Source: Carboxylicivirga caseinilyticus
GTDB taxonomy: Bacteria > Bacteroidota > Bacteroidia > Bacteroidales > Marinilabiliaceae
Length of the DNA stretch: 64,000 nt
NCBI GenBank assembly: GCA_025499705.1
Contig: JAFMVE010000006.1
Coordinates: forward strand, 110,772-174,771
Direction of reading: 5' to 3'
Shown here one piece after another: positions 53,565 to 61,034 of the stretch. Made by a program: the position numbers and the translations under genes. Positions within the stretch are counted from its first letter, which is position 1. Every line of letters begins with the position of its first letter. The notes beneath the pieces are model-generated. The model was not told the DNA's origin and searched no databases. It saw only the letters and a program-made list of their open reading frames with translations.

Positions 53565-54164
53565 ATGAAAATAAATTTTCAAAAGCTTGGAAACGGCCTT
53601 GTGCCGGCAATTATTCAGGATAATACAACCAACAAAGTTTTGATGTTGGGATTTATGAATGAAGAGGCCTACGAGAAAACAAAGCAGGAAAGAAAAGTGA
53701 CTTTTTATAGCCGAACCAAAGAACGTCTGTGGACAAAAGGAGAAGAGTCGGGTAATTTTCTGAATGTTGTTTCAATGGCTGTTGACTGTGATGATGATAC
53801 TTTGTTGATCAAGGTGAATCCTGTAGGACCTGTTTGTCATAAAGGAACAGATACTTGTTGGGAAGAGGAGAATAAGCAGGATGATGTGATGTTTTTAAAA
53901 ACGTTGCAGGACTTTATTGATAAGCGAAAAGACGAAATGCCAGAAGGCTCGTACACCACTCATTTATTCACAAAAGGTATTCGAAAAATAACACAGAAAG
54001 TTGGTGAAGAAGCCATAGAAACAGTTATTGGGGCCATGGCAAATGATGATGAGAATTTCTTGTACGAAGGAGCAGATCTTCTTTATCATTTGATTGTGTT
54101 ACTTACATACAAAGGCTATCGTATCGAAGATCTGGCCCGTGAGTTAAAAAGTAGACATAAATAG
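53565..54164 (+). CDS. hisIE: bifunctional phosphoribosyl-AMP cyclohydrolase / phosphoribosyl-ATP pyrophosphatase
   Basis: A 199-residue fusion. HisI part (~1-110): VLMLGFMNEEAYEKT, FYSRTKERLWTKGEESGN, DCDDDTLLIKV and GPVCHKGTDTCW (metal ligands). HisE part (~112-199): SYTTHLFTKGIRKITQKVGE and EEAIETVIGA. It catalyses the second and third steps of histidine synthesis. hisG, hisD, hisC and hisB are not in the window, so the pathway genes are split. Its TAG stop is the first word of the following TAGGCAG repeat. Confidence 0.95.
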   Translation: MKINFQKLGNGLVPAIIQDNTTNKVLMLGFMNEEAYEKTKQERKVTFYSRTKERLWTKGEESGNFLNVVSMAVDCDDDTLLIKVNPVGPVCHKGTDTCWEEENKQDDVMFLKTLQDFIDKRKDEMPEGSYTTHLFTKGIRKITQKVGEEAIETVIGAMANDDENFLYEGADLLYHLIVLLTYKGYRIEDLARELKSRHK

Positions 54165-54272
54165 GCAGAAGATTTTAGGCAGAAGTAAGAAGTTTGACTT
54201 TAAAAAATTAAACTATTTGGTTCATAGGTAATTGAAAAAATAGCCCATTTAAACTACTGCCTTCTGCCTCTA
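54162..54272 (+). repeat. element D: GGCAGAAG inverted repeat without a gene
   Basis: AGGCAGAAG (54177-54185) pairs with CTTCTGCCT (54261-54269) and AGTTT (54191-54195) with AAACT (54251-54255). A second TAGGCAGAAG copy (54162-54171) includes the hisIE stop codon. The 55-nt loop has no ORF. The words are the same as in element B, so this looks like an empty counterpart. Confidence 0.65.
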
Positions 54273-54291
54273 ATACTGTTCAACTTATTGT

Positions 54292-54831
54292 ATGAATCCT
54301 CAGGAAATAATAGATAAATACTATCAGCCGGGCAGTCCTATCTGGACTGTTTTGGTTGAGCATAGCAGGGCTGTGACTGATATGGCACTTTCGATTGCTC
54401 AGAATCACCCTGAGTTAGGAGCTGATCAGCAATTTATTGAAGAAGCCTGCATGTTACATGATATTGGTATTTTCTATACAAATGCTCCAGATCTGTATTG
54501 TCTGGGAGATAAACCTTATATCTGTCATGGTTATTTAGGTAGAGATTTGCTGGAGAAGGAAGGTTATCCTAAACATGGTTTAGTTTGCGAACGACATACA
54601 GGAACAGGCTTATCAATTGAAGATATTCAAGCTCAGAGTCTACCCATTCCTCATCGTGATATGAGACCTCAATCCATCGAAGAGCAAATTATCTGTTTTG
54701 CAGATAAGTTCTATAGTAAGAGCGGCATCCTGACTCAACCTAAAAGCATAGAAAAAATACGTAAATCAATGGCTAAACATGGTAAACATCAGGTTGATCA
54801 GTTTAATCAATGGTGTCAATTGTTTCTTTAA
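54292..54831 (+). CDS. HD-domain phosphohydrolase-like protein
   Basis: A 179-residue HD protein. The metal site is read as H in LVEHSRAVTDMAL, HD in EEACMLHDIGIFY and a later Asp in CFADKFYSKS; CHGYLGRDLL and VCERHTGTG lie between. This resembles small HDIG-type hydrolases acting on nucleotides or related phosphates, but the substrate is unknown. It ends 4 bp before the convergent DUF4870-like gene. Confidence 0.82.
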   Translation: MNPQEIIDKYYQPGSPIWTVLVEHSRAVTDMALSIAQNHPELGADQQFIEEACMLHDIGIFYTNAPDLYCLGDKPYICHGYLGRDLLEKEGYPKHGLVCERHTGTGLSIEDIQAQSLPIPHRDMRPQSIEEQIICFADKFYSKSGILTQPKSIEKIRKSMAKHGKHQVDQFNQWCQLFL

Positions 54832-54835
54832 TTGA

Positions 54836-55168
54836 TTAGTGGATAAAATTAAAGGTATCCTCAAACCATTTTCCAACAAAAGGTATATACCTGAAGCGCC
54901 CTTGAATGGCTGCTATTAAACCTATCAACCAAAGAATACCAACTGCAAATGATAGCAAAGTACCAATGAAACCAAGATAAAGTAAGGCAAAAAAGTATTG
55001 TGAAGAGGATACTAAAAAGACAAGTAAATTAATACCTAAGGCCTGACGGAGATGAAACCTGCTTATCTCACTTTGAGGCCTTTCGCTTTGTCGCATGATG
55101 AGTGCAATAATCCAGCCTAATAGTGTAATATAGCTTACTATTGCTATAATTTTTCCCTGATCGTTCAT
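54836..55168 (-). CDS. small membrane protein, DUF4870-like
   Basis: A 110-residue protein with three hydrophobic segments (about 7-25, 45-65, 68-90). The motif ISRFHLRQALGINLLVF and the GRFRYIPFVGKWFEDTF end fit DUF4870-type membrane proteins. No function is known. It is 6 bp downstream of the DUF3124 lipoprotein gene and is probably co-transcribed with it. Confidence 0.75.
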   Translation of the reverse strand: MNDQGKIIAIVSYITLLGWIIALIMRQSERPQSEISRFHLRQALGINLLVFLVSSSQYFFALLYLGFIGTLLSFAVGILWLIGLIAAIQGRFRYIPFVGKWFEDTFNFIH

Positions 55169-55174
55169 ATGAGG

Positions 55175-55705
55175 TTAAGGTTTTATTTGTGATTTAATAA
55201 TTTTTCCTTCTGTAATAAAAGACAGTCCTTGTTGGCCTGAAGTATTAATCATCAAAGCCTGAATGAGCATTGAGCTATTGTTGGTTTTTCCTCCCCATTC
55301 CACAATAAAATTGGCTCCGGTATCGCCTGTGTAGGTCATTTTGTCAATCACCAGTTCATAAGATTCCAGAGGTTCGAGCAACAACATTTTACTTTCTTCT
55401 ATATGCTTTTTAACCAGTTTTCCATCACTGTTGTAATAATCTACTTTTTGAACAGCTATGGTATCTGTTAAGCTTGTGTTTCTTAAACTTAAGGTAACAG
55501 TGAGTGGGAATAGCCTTGATTGATCAACATGATAAACATCTGTATATACAGGAACGTAAACTGTTTCGGAATAAAATATGTGCGAGGTATCCGCATCAGC
55601 CAGATTTTCAATCCTGAAATGAAGATTCCGGTTATTATTCTCCATATCCTGACATGCAATCAATAAGATTGACAACCCTGCTATAATTCCCAATTTGTTT
55701 AACAT
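55175..55705 (-). CDS. DUF3124 family lipoprotein
   Basis: A 176-residue lipoprotein with lipobox LLIAC (Cys18). The mature part, VYVPVYTDVYHVDQSRLFPLTVTLSLRNTS through NFIVEWGG, matches DUF3124. It has a beta-sandwich-like pattern and no catalytic motif. It is probably envelope-located; the function is unknown. Confidence 0.78.
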   Translation of the reverse strand: MLNKLGIIAGLSILLIACQDMENNNRNLHFRIENLADADTSHIFYSETVYVPVYTDVYHVDQSRLFPLTVTLSLRNTSLTDTIAVQKVDYYNSDGKLVKKHIEESKMLLLEPLESYELVIDKMTYTGDTGANFIVEWGGKTNNSSMLIQALMINTSGQQGLSFITEGKIIKSQIKP

Positions 55706-56056
55706 GCTAGCCTAATTTATTGAGACAAAATACAAAAACTTTAATTTATTTTCAGCTTAGGTATTGCCTTATCTGTTTTTTTTACACAATCTTTGTTCTA
55801 TTATGAAAACAATGAGATACATATCGTTTCTACCGGCCGTTTGTGTACGCTATAACTTCTAGTTAGGTCGGTCTCATTGTACTTATCAATTCAATTTTAT
55901 TTCATCAATTTTTAATTAAAGGAGGATTTACCATGAGGACACATGTTGTTTATCAGATTGCAGTACCCGTATGTTTGGGTTTCCACATTTCACAAAATGG
56001 AAGCATAGAAAGGGTAATAAGTTCAAAATTCAGGTTTAAACAAAAACTAAAACAAG
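55706..56056 (+). promoter_or_regulatory. structured leader upstream of the MATE transporter
   Basis: AATCTTTG at 55788-55795 is a -7-like box with one mismatch. Downstream, ACAATGAG (55809-55816) pairs with CTCATTGT (55873-55880), and ACCGGCC (55832-55838) with GGTCGGT (55866-55872), so a two-step hairpin of ~72 nt forms. AAAGGAGG (55918-55925) is a full Shine-Dalgarno sequence 7 nt before the leader ORF at 55933, which then overlaps the MATE start. This suggests conditional translation or an RNA sensor; the ligand, if any, is unknown. Confidence 0.55.
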
Positions 56057-56064
56057 ATGGTTAG
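55933..56064 (+). CDS. 43-codon leader ORF overlapping the MATE start
   Basis: It begins MRTHVVYQIAVPVCLGFHIS and ends in a basic tail, FKQKLKQDG. A near-perfect Shine-Dalgarno sequence (AAAGGAGG) precedes the ATG at good spacing, whereas the MATE start at 56057 has none. The stop overlaps the MATE start codon region by 8 bp in another frame, so MATE translation could depend on this ORF. I know no homologue. It is either a regulatory peptide or a small protein. Confidence 0.6.
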   Translation: MRTHVVYQIAVPVCLGFHISQNGSIERVISSKFRFKQKLKQDG

Positions 56065-57493
56065 GCAGAGTATAAATATATTATCACGAAAATTAAAGGA
56101 AAGAAGTTTGAGTAGCATCTGGAAAGATTTTAAGGAAGCCTTTGGTGGTTCTGAGCAGGATTATACCAAAATTCCATTAGGGAAGGCAGTTTTTCTGCTG
56201 GCTGTTCCTATGGTACTCGAAATGATTATGGAATCAGTATTTGCCGTTGTCGACATCTATTTTGTTGGACGATTAGGAGCAGATGCTGTTGCAACGGTAG
56301 GTATTACCGAAAGTATTTTAACTGTTATTTATGCCATCTCGTTTGGTTTGAGTATGGCTACCACTGCCCTTGTATCGCGACGAATCGGTGAGAAGAAAGG
56401 CGAAGAGGCAGGACATGAGGGATTACAAGCTATTATTACCGGTGTTGTTGTGTCTGTTTTGATTGCTGTGCCAGGGATGATTTTTGCGAAGGATTTACTT
56501 CAATTGATGGGTGCTTCAGAGGCGATTGTCGTAGATCTTTCATCCTATACCAGCATCATGTTTGGTGGTAATCTGGTCATCATGCTATTGTTTATCAATA
56601 ATGCTATTTTCAGAGGTGCCGGAGACGCTAATATTGCCATGTGGGTGTTATGGATTGCCAATGGGTTGAACATGATTCTGGATCCATTGCTGATTTTCGG
56701 TATTGGCCCATTTCCCGAGATGGGTATAGCTGGAGCTGCCGTAGCTACTAACATAGGTAGAGGTATTGCAGTAGTGGTTCAACTAATTTTATTATTCAGA
56801 GGCAAAGGACGTGTAAGCCTGAAAGGAATACCATTAAAGATTGAATGGCAAAGGATTCGTCATCTCATCAGTATTTCATTGGGAGGTATAGCACAGTCGT
56901 TAATCGCTACTTCAAGCTGGATTTTTATGGTTCGTATCATTTCCAATTTTGGAAGTGAAGTGTTGGCTGGTTATACTATAGGTATTAGAATCATCATCTT
57001 TACTTTGCTGCCTTCGTGGGGTTTAAGTAATGCTGCCTCAACTTTGGTAGGACAAAATCTGGGCGCCAAAGAACCAGAGAGAGCTGAAAAAGCAGTTTGG
57101 GGTGTTGCCAGAATTAATATGATTTTTCTGGGAGCGTTGAGCGTACTGTTTATTGTCTTTCCTGGTTGGTTTGTAAGGTTATTTACCGATGATGTTGAGG
57201 TTGTAAAGGCTGGTGTAGAATGTCTGCGAATTGTAGCTTATGGCTTTACCTTTTACGGAATGGGTATGGTGATGATTCAGGCATTTAACGGAGCTGGCGA
57301 TACCCGAACTCCAACACGAATCAATGTATTTACATTCTGGATGATTGAAATTCCATTGGCATACTTGTTAGCAATGATTGTTGGAATGGAACAAACAGGT
57401 GTTTTTTATGCAATCATTATTGCAGAATCATGCATGACGATATTAGCTGCCTGGTTATTTAGAAAAGGTAAGTGGAAAAAGGAGGTTGTTTAG
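56057..57493 (+). CDS. MATE family efflux transporter
   Basis: A 478-residue, 12-segment membrane protein. The N-terminal soluble part (LSSIWKDFKEAFGGSEQDYTKI) is followed by LGKAVFLLAVPMVLEMIMESVFAVVDIYFVGRLG, the usual first repeat, and the second repeat starts near RIRHLISISLGGIAQSL. The GAGD-type motifs FRGAGDANIAM and FNGAGDTRTPT are visible in both halves. It is expected to export cationic compounds with Na or H antiport; its substrate is unknown. Its start overlaps the leader ORF. Confidence 0.9.
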   Translation: MVRQSINILSRKLKERSLSSIWKDFKEAFGGSEQDYTKIPLGKAVFLLAVPMVLEMIMESVFAVVDIYFVGRLGADAVATVGITESILTVIYAISFGLSMATTALVSRRIGEKKGEEAGHEGLQAIITGVVVSVLIAVPGMIFAKDLLQLMGASEAIVVDLSSYTSIMFGGNLVIMLLFINNAIFRGAGDANIAMWVLWIANGLNMILDPLLIFGIGPFPEMGIAGAAVATNIGRGIAVVVQLILLFRGKGRVSLKGIPLKIEWQRIRHLISISLGGIAQSLIATSSWIFMVRIISNFGSEVLAGYTIGIRIIIFTLLPSWGLSNAASTLVGQNLGAKEPERAEKAVWGVARINMIFLGALSVLFIVFPGWFVRLFTDDVEVVKAGVECLRIVAYGFTFYGMGMVMIQAFNGAGDTRTPTRINVFTFWMIEIPLAYLLAMIVGMEQTGVFYAIIIAESCMTILAAWLFRKGKWKKEVV

Positions 57494-57565
57494 TTTTAAT
57501 AGCTAACAAATATCCTAATCTGTGTTGTTTTTATACATTAGCTTTGTTACTTTGATGGGTTATTA

Positions 57566-57590
57566 CCCCCGATTACTATCGGGGGCTTTA
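57566..57590. repeat. CCCCCGAT/ATCGGGGG palindrome after the MATE gene
   Basis: An 8-bp stem with a 4-nt loop, followed by CTTTA, resembles a weak terminator. The core is shared with the hairpin at 48645-48662. Confidence 0.5.
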
Positions 57591-57675
57591 GACAAAAGTT
57601 TAAATCGAAATAATAGAACCTAATAATCTATTTTCTATACCTCTATCAGAGTTGAAATTTATATCAAAATATACT

Positions 57676-59724
57676 ATGAAGAAGATCGCATTTTTGGTGA
57701 TGACTGTTGTTTTAATCACAGCATGTTGCCAGGAAAATAAAAATCAGGAAATGAAGGAAAAGGCTAATATATCAAAGTCGACGATAAAGTCAACTGTGGA
57801 AGCTTTAATTACTCAATATGGAGGAGATATAAAGGCTGATGCGGAGAGAGGTGTTAAACATACAGCTTCGCTTTGGCGAAGTACAGATGGTACAGAAAAT
57901 GAATTTAAATCATACTGTGTCACTCATTTTATTGCCAATAATAAAGAAAAGTCACAGACTTTTGAGAAGATCAGTCGCAACATTGAGATATTAAGAGGGC
58001 ATTTTAATAAAATCAGTCTTGATCTACAGCGTCCCCTTCATGAACCAATGGGAGAAATCTTTGATATTGATAAGGATTTTGGTGGCTATAGTGCCGATGC
58101 ACATATGATTGAGGATATGTATCGAAATAAGATTGCATTTACTATTGCACTCAACTTTCCATATTACAGTTTAAAGGAAAAGGAGAAACTGGGTAAGAGC
58201 TGGACTCGTCAGCAATGGGCTTTTGCACGATTGGGTGATATGTTTACGGCTCGTATTCCAGCGTCCATTCTTCAAAATGTATCAGAAGTTGCCTCAGCTT
58301 CCGAAATGTATATTGCCAATTACAATATACATATGGGACATCTGACAGATCAGAGTGGAAATCATTTCTTTCCTGAAGATATGGTTTTACTTGCCCACTG
58401 GAATCTTCGTGATGAAATTAAATCGCATTACAGTAAAGGTGTTGAAGGTGTTGAGCTGCAAGAAAAGGTATACGAAGTAATGAAGCGTATCATTGATCAA
58501 ACAATTCCAGAGAAAGTGATTAACAATCCTTCGTATGATTGGGATCCTGTAACAAACATCGTTTATCAGGATGGAAAGGCGATTGAAGCTTCACCTGAAG
58601 GAAACGAACGTTATCAGCAAATCATCAATAATTTCAAGGCCATGCGTGCAATGGATGAATATTCTCCTTTGAATACAGCTGTAATGCGTGCATTTGAGGG
58701 AGGTATGGAGATTACGCAGGACGATGCAGAAAAGTTGTTCAGGAAGTTTATGTCATCAGGTGAGTTGAAAAAAGTTGCGGAGTTAATACAAACCAGGTTA
58801 GGGCGTGAACTAAAACCCTGGGATATCTGGTATGATGGTTTTAAGGCCCGAAGCAATATCAATGAAGAAAACCTGAATGCAATTACTCAAAAACGCTATC
58901 CCAATGCAAAGGCTTTGGATGCCGATCTAGCCAATATGCTTGTTAAATTAGGTTTTACCAATGAGAAAGCACAATTTCTGGCTGATCATATTGATGTGGA
59001 TCCAGCCAGAGGTTCAGGTCATGCATGGGGAGCAGGTATGAAAGGTGAAAATGCCCATTTACGAACCCGAATCCCTTCAACCGGAATGGATTATAAAGGG
59101 TATAATATTGCTGTTCATGAGTTCGGCCATAATGTTGAGCAAACCATCTCGTTGTACGATGTGGATTACTACTTATTGAATGGTGTGCCGAATACTGCTT
59201 TTACTGAGGCATTGGCTTTTATTTTTCAGAAACGTGATTTGGAACTTTTAGGAATTGACAATAAGAATCCTCAAAAAGAAGCTTTGGATATATTGGATAA
59301 TTTCTGGAATACCTATGAGATAATGGGAGTTTCTTTGCTGGACCAACGTATGTGGTTATGGTTGTACGATCATCCGGATGCAGATGCTGAGCAGTTGAAA
59401 GTTGCTGTTCAGTCTTTAGCTGTTGAAATATGGAATGAGTATTATGCACCTGTTTTTGGAGTTAAAGATGAGCCTATACTAGCTATTTATTCCCATATGA
59501 TTAATAGTCCCATTTATTTATCAAATTATGCCTTTGGGCATTTGATTCAGTTTCAGGTAGAACAGTTTTTGATGCAAGCTGACTTTGCAAAAGAAGTAGA
59601 ACGTTTATTCCGTATCGGTTGTCTGACTCCTAATGCTTGGATGCAGGAAGGATTAGGTGAAGATATTTCTATTAAGGCAATGATTAAAGAAGCTGGAAGT
59701 GCTGTAAAAGTGGTTTCTAACTAG
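57676..59724 (+). CDS. predicted zinc metallopeptidase lipoprotein (gluzincin type)
   Basis: About 682 residues from the ATG at 57676, giving a lipoprotein signal KKIAFLVMTVVLITAC with Cys17; the frame is open eight codons further up from a TTG. The zinc site HEFGH lies at 481-485 and a candidate third ligand Glu511 in NTAFTEALAF, 26 residues on, as in M3-like gluzincins. An upstream GSGHAWGAGMKGENAHLR segment may form the substrate groove. The large N-terminal half is helical. I do not recognise the exact family. It probably degrades peptides at the envelope. Confidence 0.7.
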   Translation: MKKIAFLVMTVVLITACCQENKNQEMKEKANISKSTIKSTVEALITQYGGDIKADAERGVKHTASLWRSTDGTENEFKSYCVTHFIANNKEKSQTFEKISRNIEILRGHFNKISLDLQRPLHEPMGEIFDIDKDFGGYSADAHMIEDMYRNKIAFTIALNFPYYSLKEKEKLGKSWTRQQWAFARLGDMFTARIPASILQNVSEVASASEMYIANYNIHMGHLTDQSGNHFFPEDMVLLAHWNLRDEIKSHYSKGVEGVELQEKVYEVMKRIIDQTIPEKVINNPSYDWDPVTNIVYQDGKAIEASPEGNERYQQIINNFKAMRAMDEYSPLNTAVMRAFEGGMEITQDDAEKLFRKFMSSGELKKVAELIQTRLGRELKPWDIWYDGFKARSNINEENLNAITQKRYPNAKALDADLANMLVKLGFTNEKAQFLADHIDVDPARGSGHAWGAGMKGENAHLRTRIPSTGMDYKGYNIAVHEFGHNVEQTISLYDVDYYLLNGVPNTAFTEALAFIFQKRDLELLGIDNKNPQKEALDILDNFWNTYEIMGVSLLDQRMWLWLYDHPDADAEQLKVAVQSLAVEIWNEYYAPVFGVKDEPILAIYSHMINSPIYLSNYAFGHLIQFQVEQFLMQADFAKEVERLFRIGCLTPNAWMQEGLGEDISIKAMIKEAGSAVKVVSN

Positions 59725-59751
59725 ATATAAATATCAATGATTGGATACAAT

Positions 59752-59776
59752 AAAAGCGGGCCAACAGCCCGCTTTT
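59752..59776. terminator. bidirectional terminator between the peptidase and sigma genes
   Basis: A perfect 10-bp stem, AAAAGCGGGC (59752-59761) with GCCCGCTTTT (59767-59776), has a CAACA loop; A/T runs on both sides suit both convergent genes. Confidence 0.88.
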
Positions 59777-59806
59777 ACTTTACCAAAAATATTAAGAGTC
59801 TAAATG

Positions 59807-60301
59807 TTAATTTTCAATCATCTTTTGTAATTTTTTTCGTCCAAAGAAAATTCGGCTTTTAACAGTTCCGATTGGCATATCCAGTGTTTCTGCGATTTCT
59901 TTGTACTTATAACCTTCCATATGCATTTTAAGTGGTTGCTTAAAATCTGAATTCAGGTTATTCATATGTTTGTGAATCTCCCCTGTGTAATGAAGCACAT
60001 CCGGAGTGTCATCTGTATAGTATTTATTAGATAAGTAGTTAACTTCATCAACTAACATGGGTGCCTGACGCATTTTGTATCGGCGGCGATAGTTGTTGAT
60101 AAAAGAATTGCGCATAATAGTGTGCATCCACGCCGAAAAGTTGGTGTTCATTACAAATTTTTCACGTGATGAAAGAGCTCGGAAGTTTGTTTCCTGAAGT
60201 AAATCGTGGGCGTCTTCCTCATTAGCTGTTAGGCTAAGGGCATAGCTAAACATCTTTTGTTGAAGATTCAACAAGCGGTTGTTAAATTGTTCTGCGGTCA
60301 T
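59807..60301 (-). CDS. ECF-type RNA polymerase sigma factor
   Basis: A 164-residue sigma-70-family factor. Region 2: MFSYALSLTANEEDAHDLLQETNFRAL...NFSAWMHTIMRNSFINNYRR. Region 4: LKMHMEGYKYKEIAETLDMPIGTVKSRIFFGRKKL, a clear helix-turn-helix. No anti-sigma gene is adjacent. The target genes are unknown. Confidence 0.9.
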   Translation of the reverse strand: MTAEQFNNRLLNLQQKMFSYALSLTANEEDAHDLLQETNFRALSSREKFVMNTNFSAWMHTIMRNSFINNYRRRYKMRQAPMLVDEVNYLSNKYYTDDTPDVLHYTGEIHKHMNNLNSDFKQPLKMHMEGYKYKEIAETLDMPIGTVKSRIFFGRKKLQKMIEN

Positions 60302-60805
60302 CTTTTGGGTTTTTTCGTTAACAACTTGTTTTAATCAACACAACTGCTCGGGTGTTTAACAGCTGGTATTTTCTAAAACATAAAATTTACAACTTTTTTT
60401 ATTTTTATGCAACTGACAATCAATCTCGTTAGATTAAAATGCAAAAGGGTAATCAAATACTTAAATACATTTTAAAGGTGAACAAAAATTAATTAATAAC
60501 CAAATTTGTTTAACTTTTTTTGAAAGTTATTAATCAATAAAAAATACATATTAAGGATATGTTTGTCTTAAATTCAATTAAAAATCAAGGAGTTAATAAT
60601 TGTTAAATTTTTTTTGAGAGTATGTATTTTTTTCTTTTAAATTAATTGCGGAAATGTTTCTGTATTAATGAGAACCAATTAAATTTGAAATCAAATTGTA
60701 CTTGACTAATTCTGTAAAACAAAAAACAGGAGAAAGAATTGGCAAACAAAAGAATTATCAATTGTGTTAGAAAGGCTACTGTTTTAGTGAAAGATTACAA
60801 ATAGG
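60302..60805. other. AT-rich intergenic region upstream of the cytochrome bd operon
   Basis: About 500 bp. TAAATTTG (60680-60687) fits the -7 consensus, with TTTC (60657-60660) 19 bp upstream as an imperfect -33, and may drive DUF4492-cydAB. Near the end, AGGAG (60728-60732) precedes a possible 21-codon TTG-initiated ORF (60739-60804) whose stop lies 1 bp before the DUF4492 start. Evidence for that ORF is thin. Nothing else gene-like is visible. Confidence 0.4.
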
Positions 60806-61018
60806 ATGAATCGAATACAAAAAGTTTATCATTTTTACATTGATGGTTTTAAAAATATGCCAGGCTGGGGGCGTAGCTTATGGATTATCATATTAATAAA
60901 GCTATTCATTATGTTTGCCGTATTAAAACTATTCTTTTTCAGAGATACATTAAAGAACAGGTATAGTACTGAAGAAGAAAGAGCCAATCATGTATTGGAG
61001 GAACTTATTACTCATTAA
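60806..61018 (+). CDS. DUF4492 small membrane protein
   Basis: A 70-residue protein: VYHFYIDGFKNMPGWGRSLW followed by one hydrophobic helix (IIILIKLFIMFAVLKLFFF) and a polar tail. It matches DUF4492, which in Bacteroidota typically precedes cydA. A role in cytochrome bd assembly or stability is plausible but unproven. The gap to cydA is 16 bp. Confidence 0.82.
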   Translation: MNRIQKVYHFYIDGFKNMPGWGRSLWIIILIKLFIMFAVLKLFFFRDTLKNRYSTEEERANHVLEELITH

Positions 61019-61034
61019 ATCAAATTATATTATA

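Noticed and set aside
53565..54164. Broken his operon due to deletion
   Set aside because: hisH, A, F and IE are all intact; absence of hisG, D, C, B from the window shows only a split arrangement, not a loss.
50100..54272. Insertion sequences in the his segment
   Set aside because: No transposase is encoded; the only gene inside each repeat pair is a four-helix-bundle protein, and no target-site duplication could be recognised.
60990..61034. Upstream start for cydA
   Set aside because: It overlaps the DUF4492 gene, and the family begins at the ATG at 61035.
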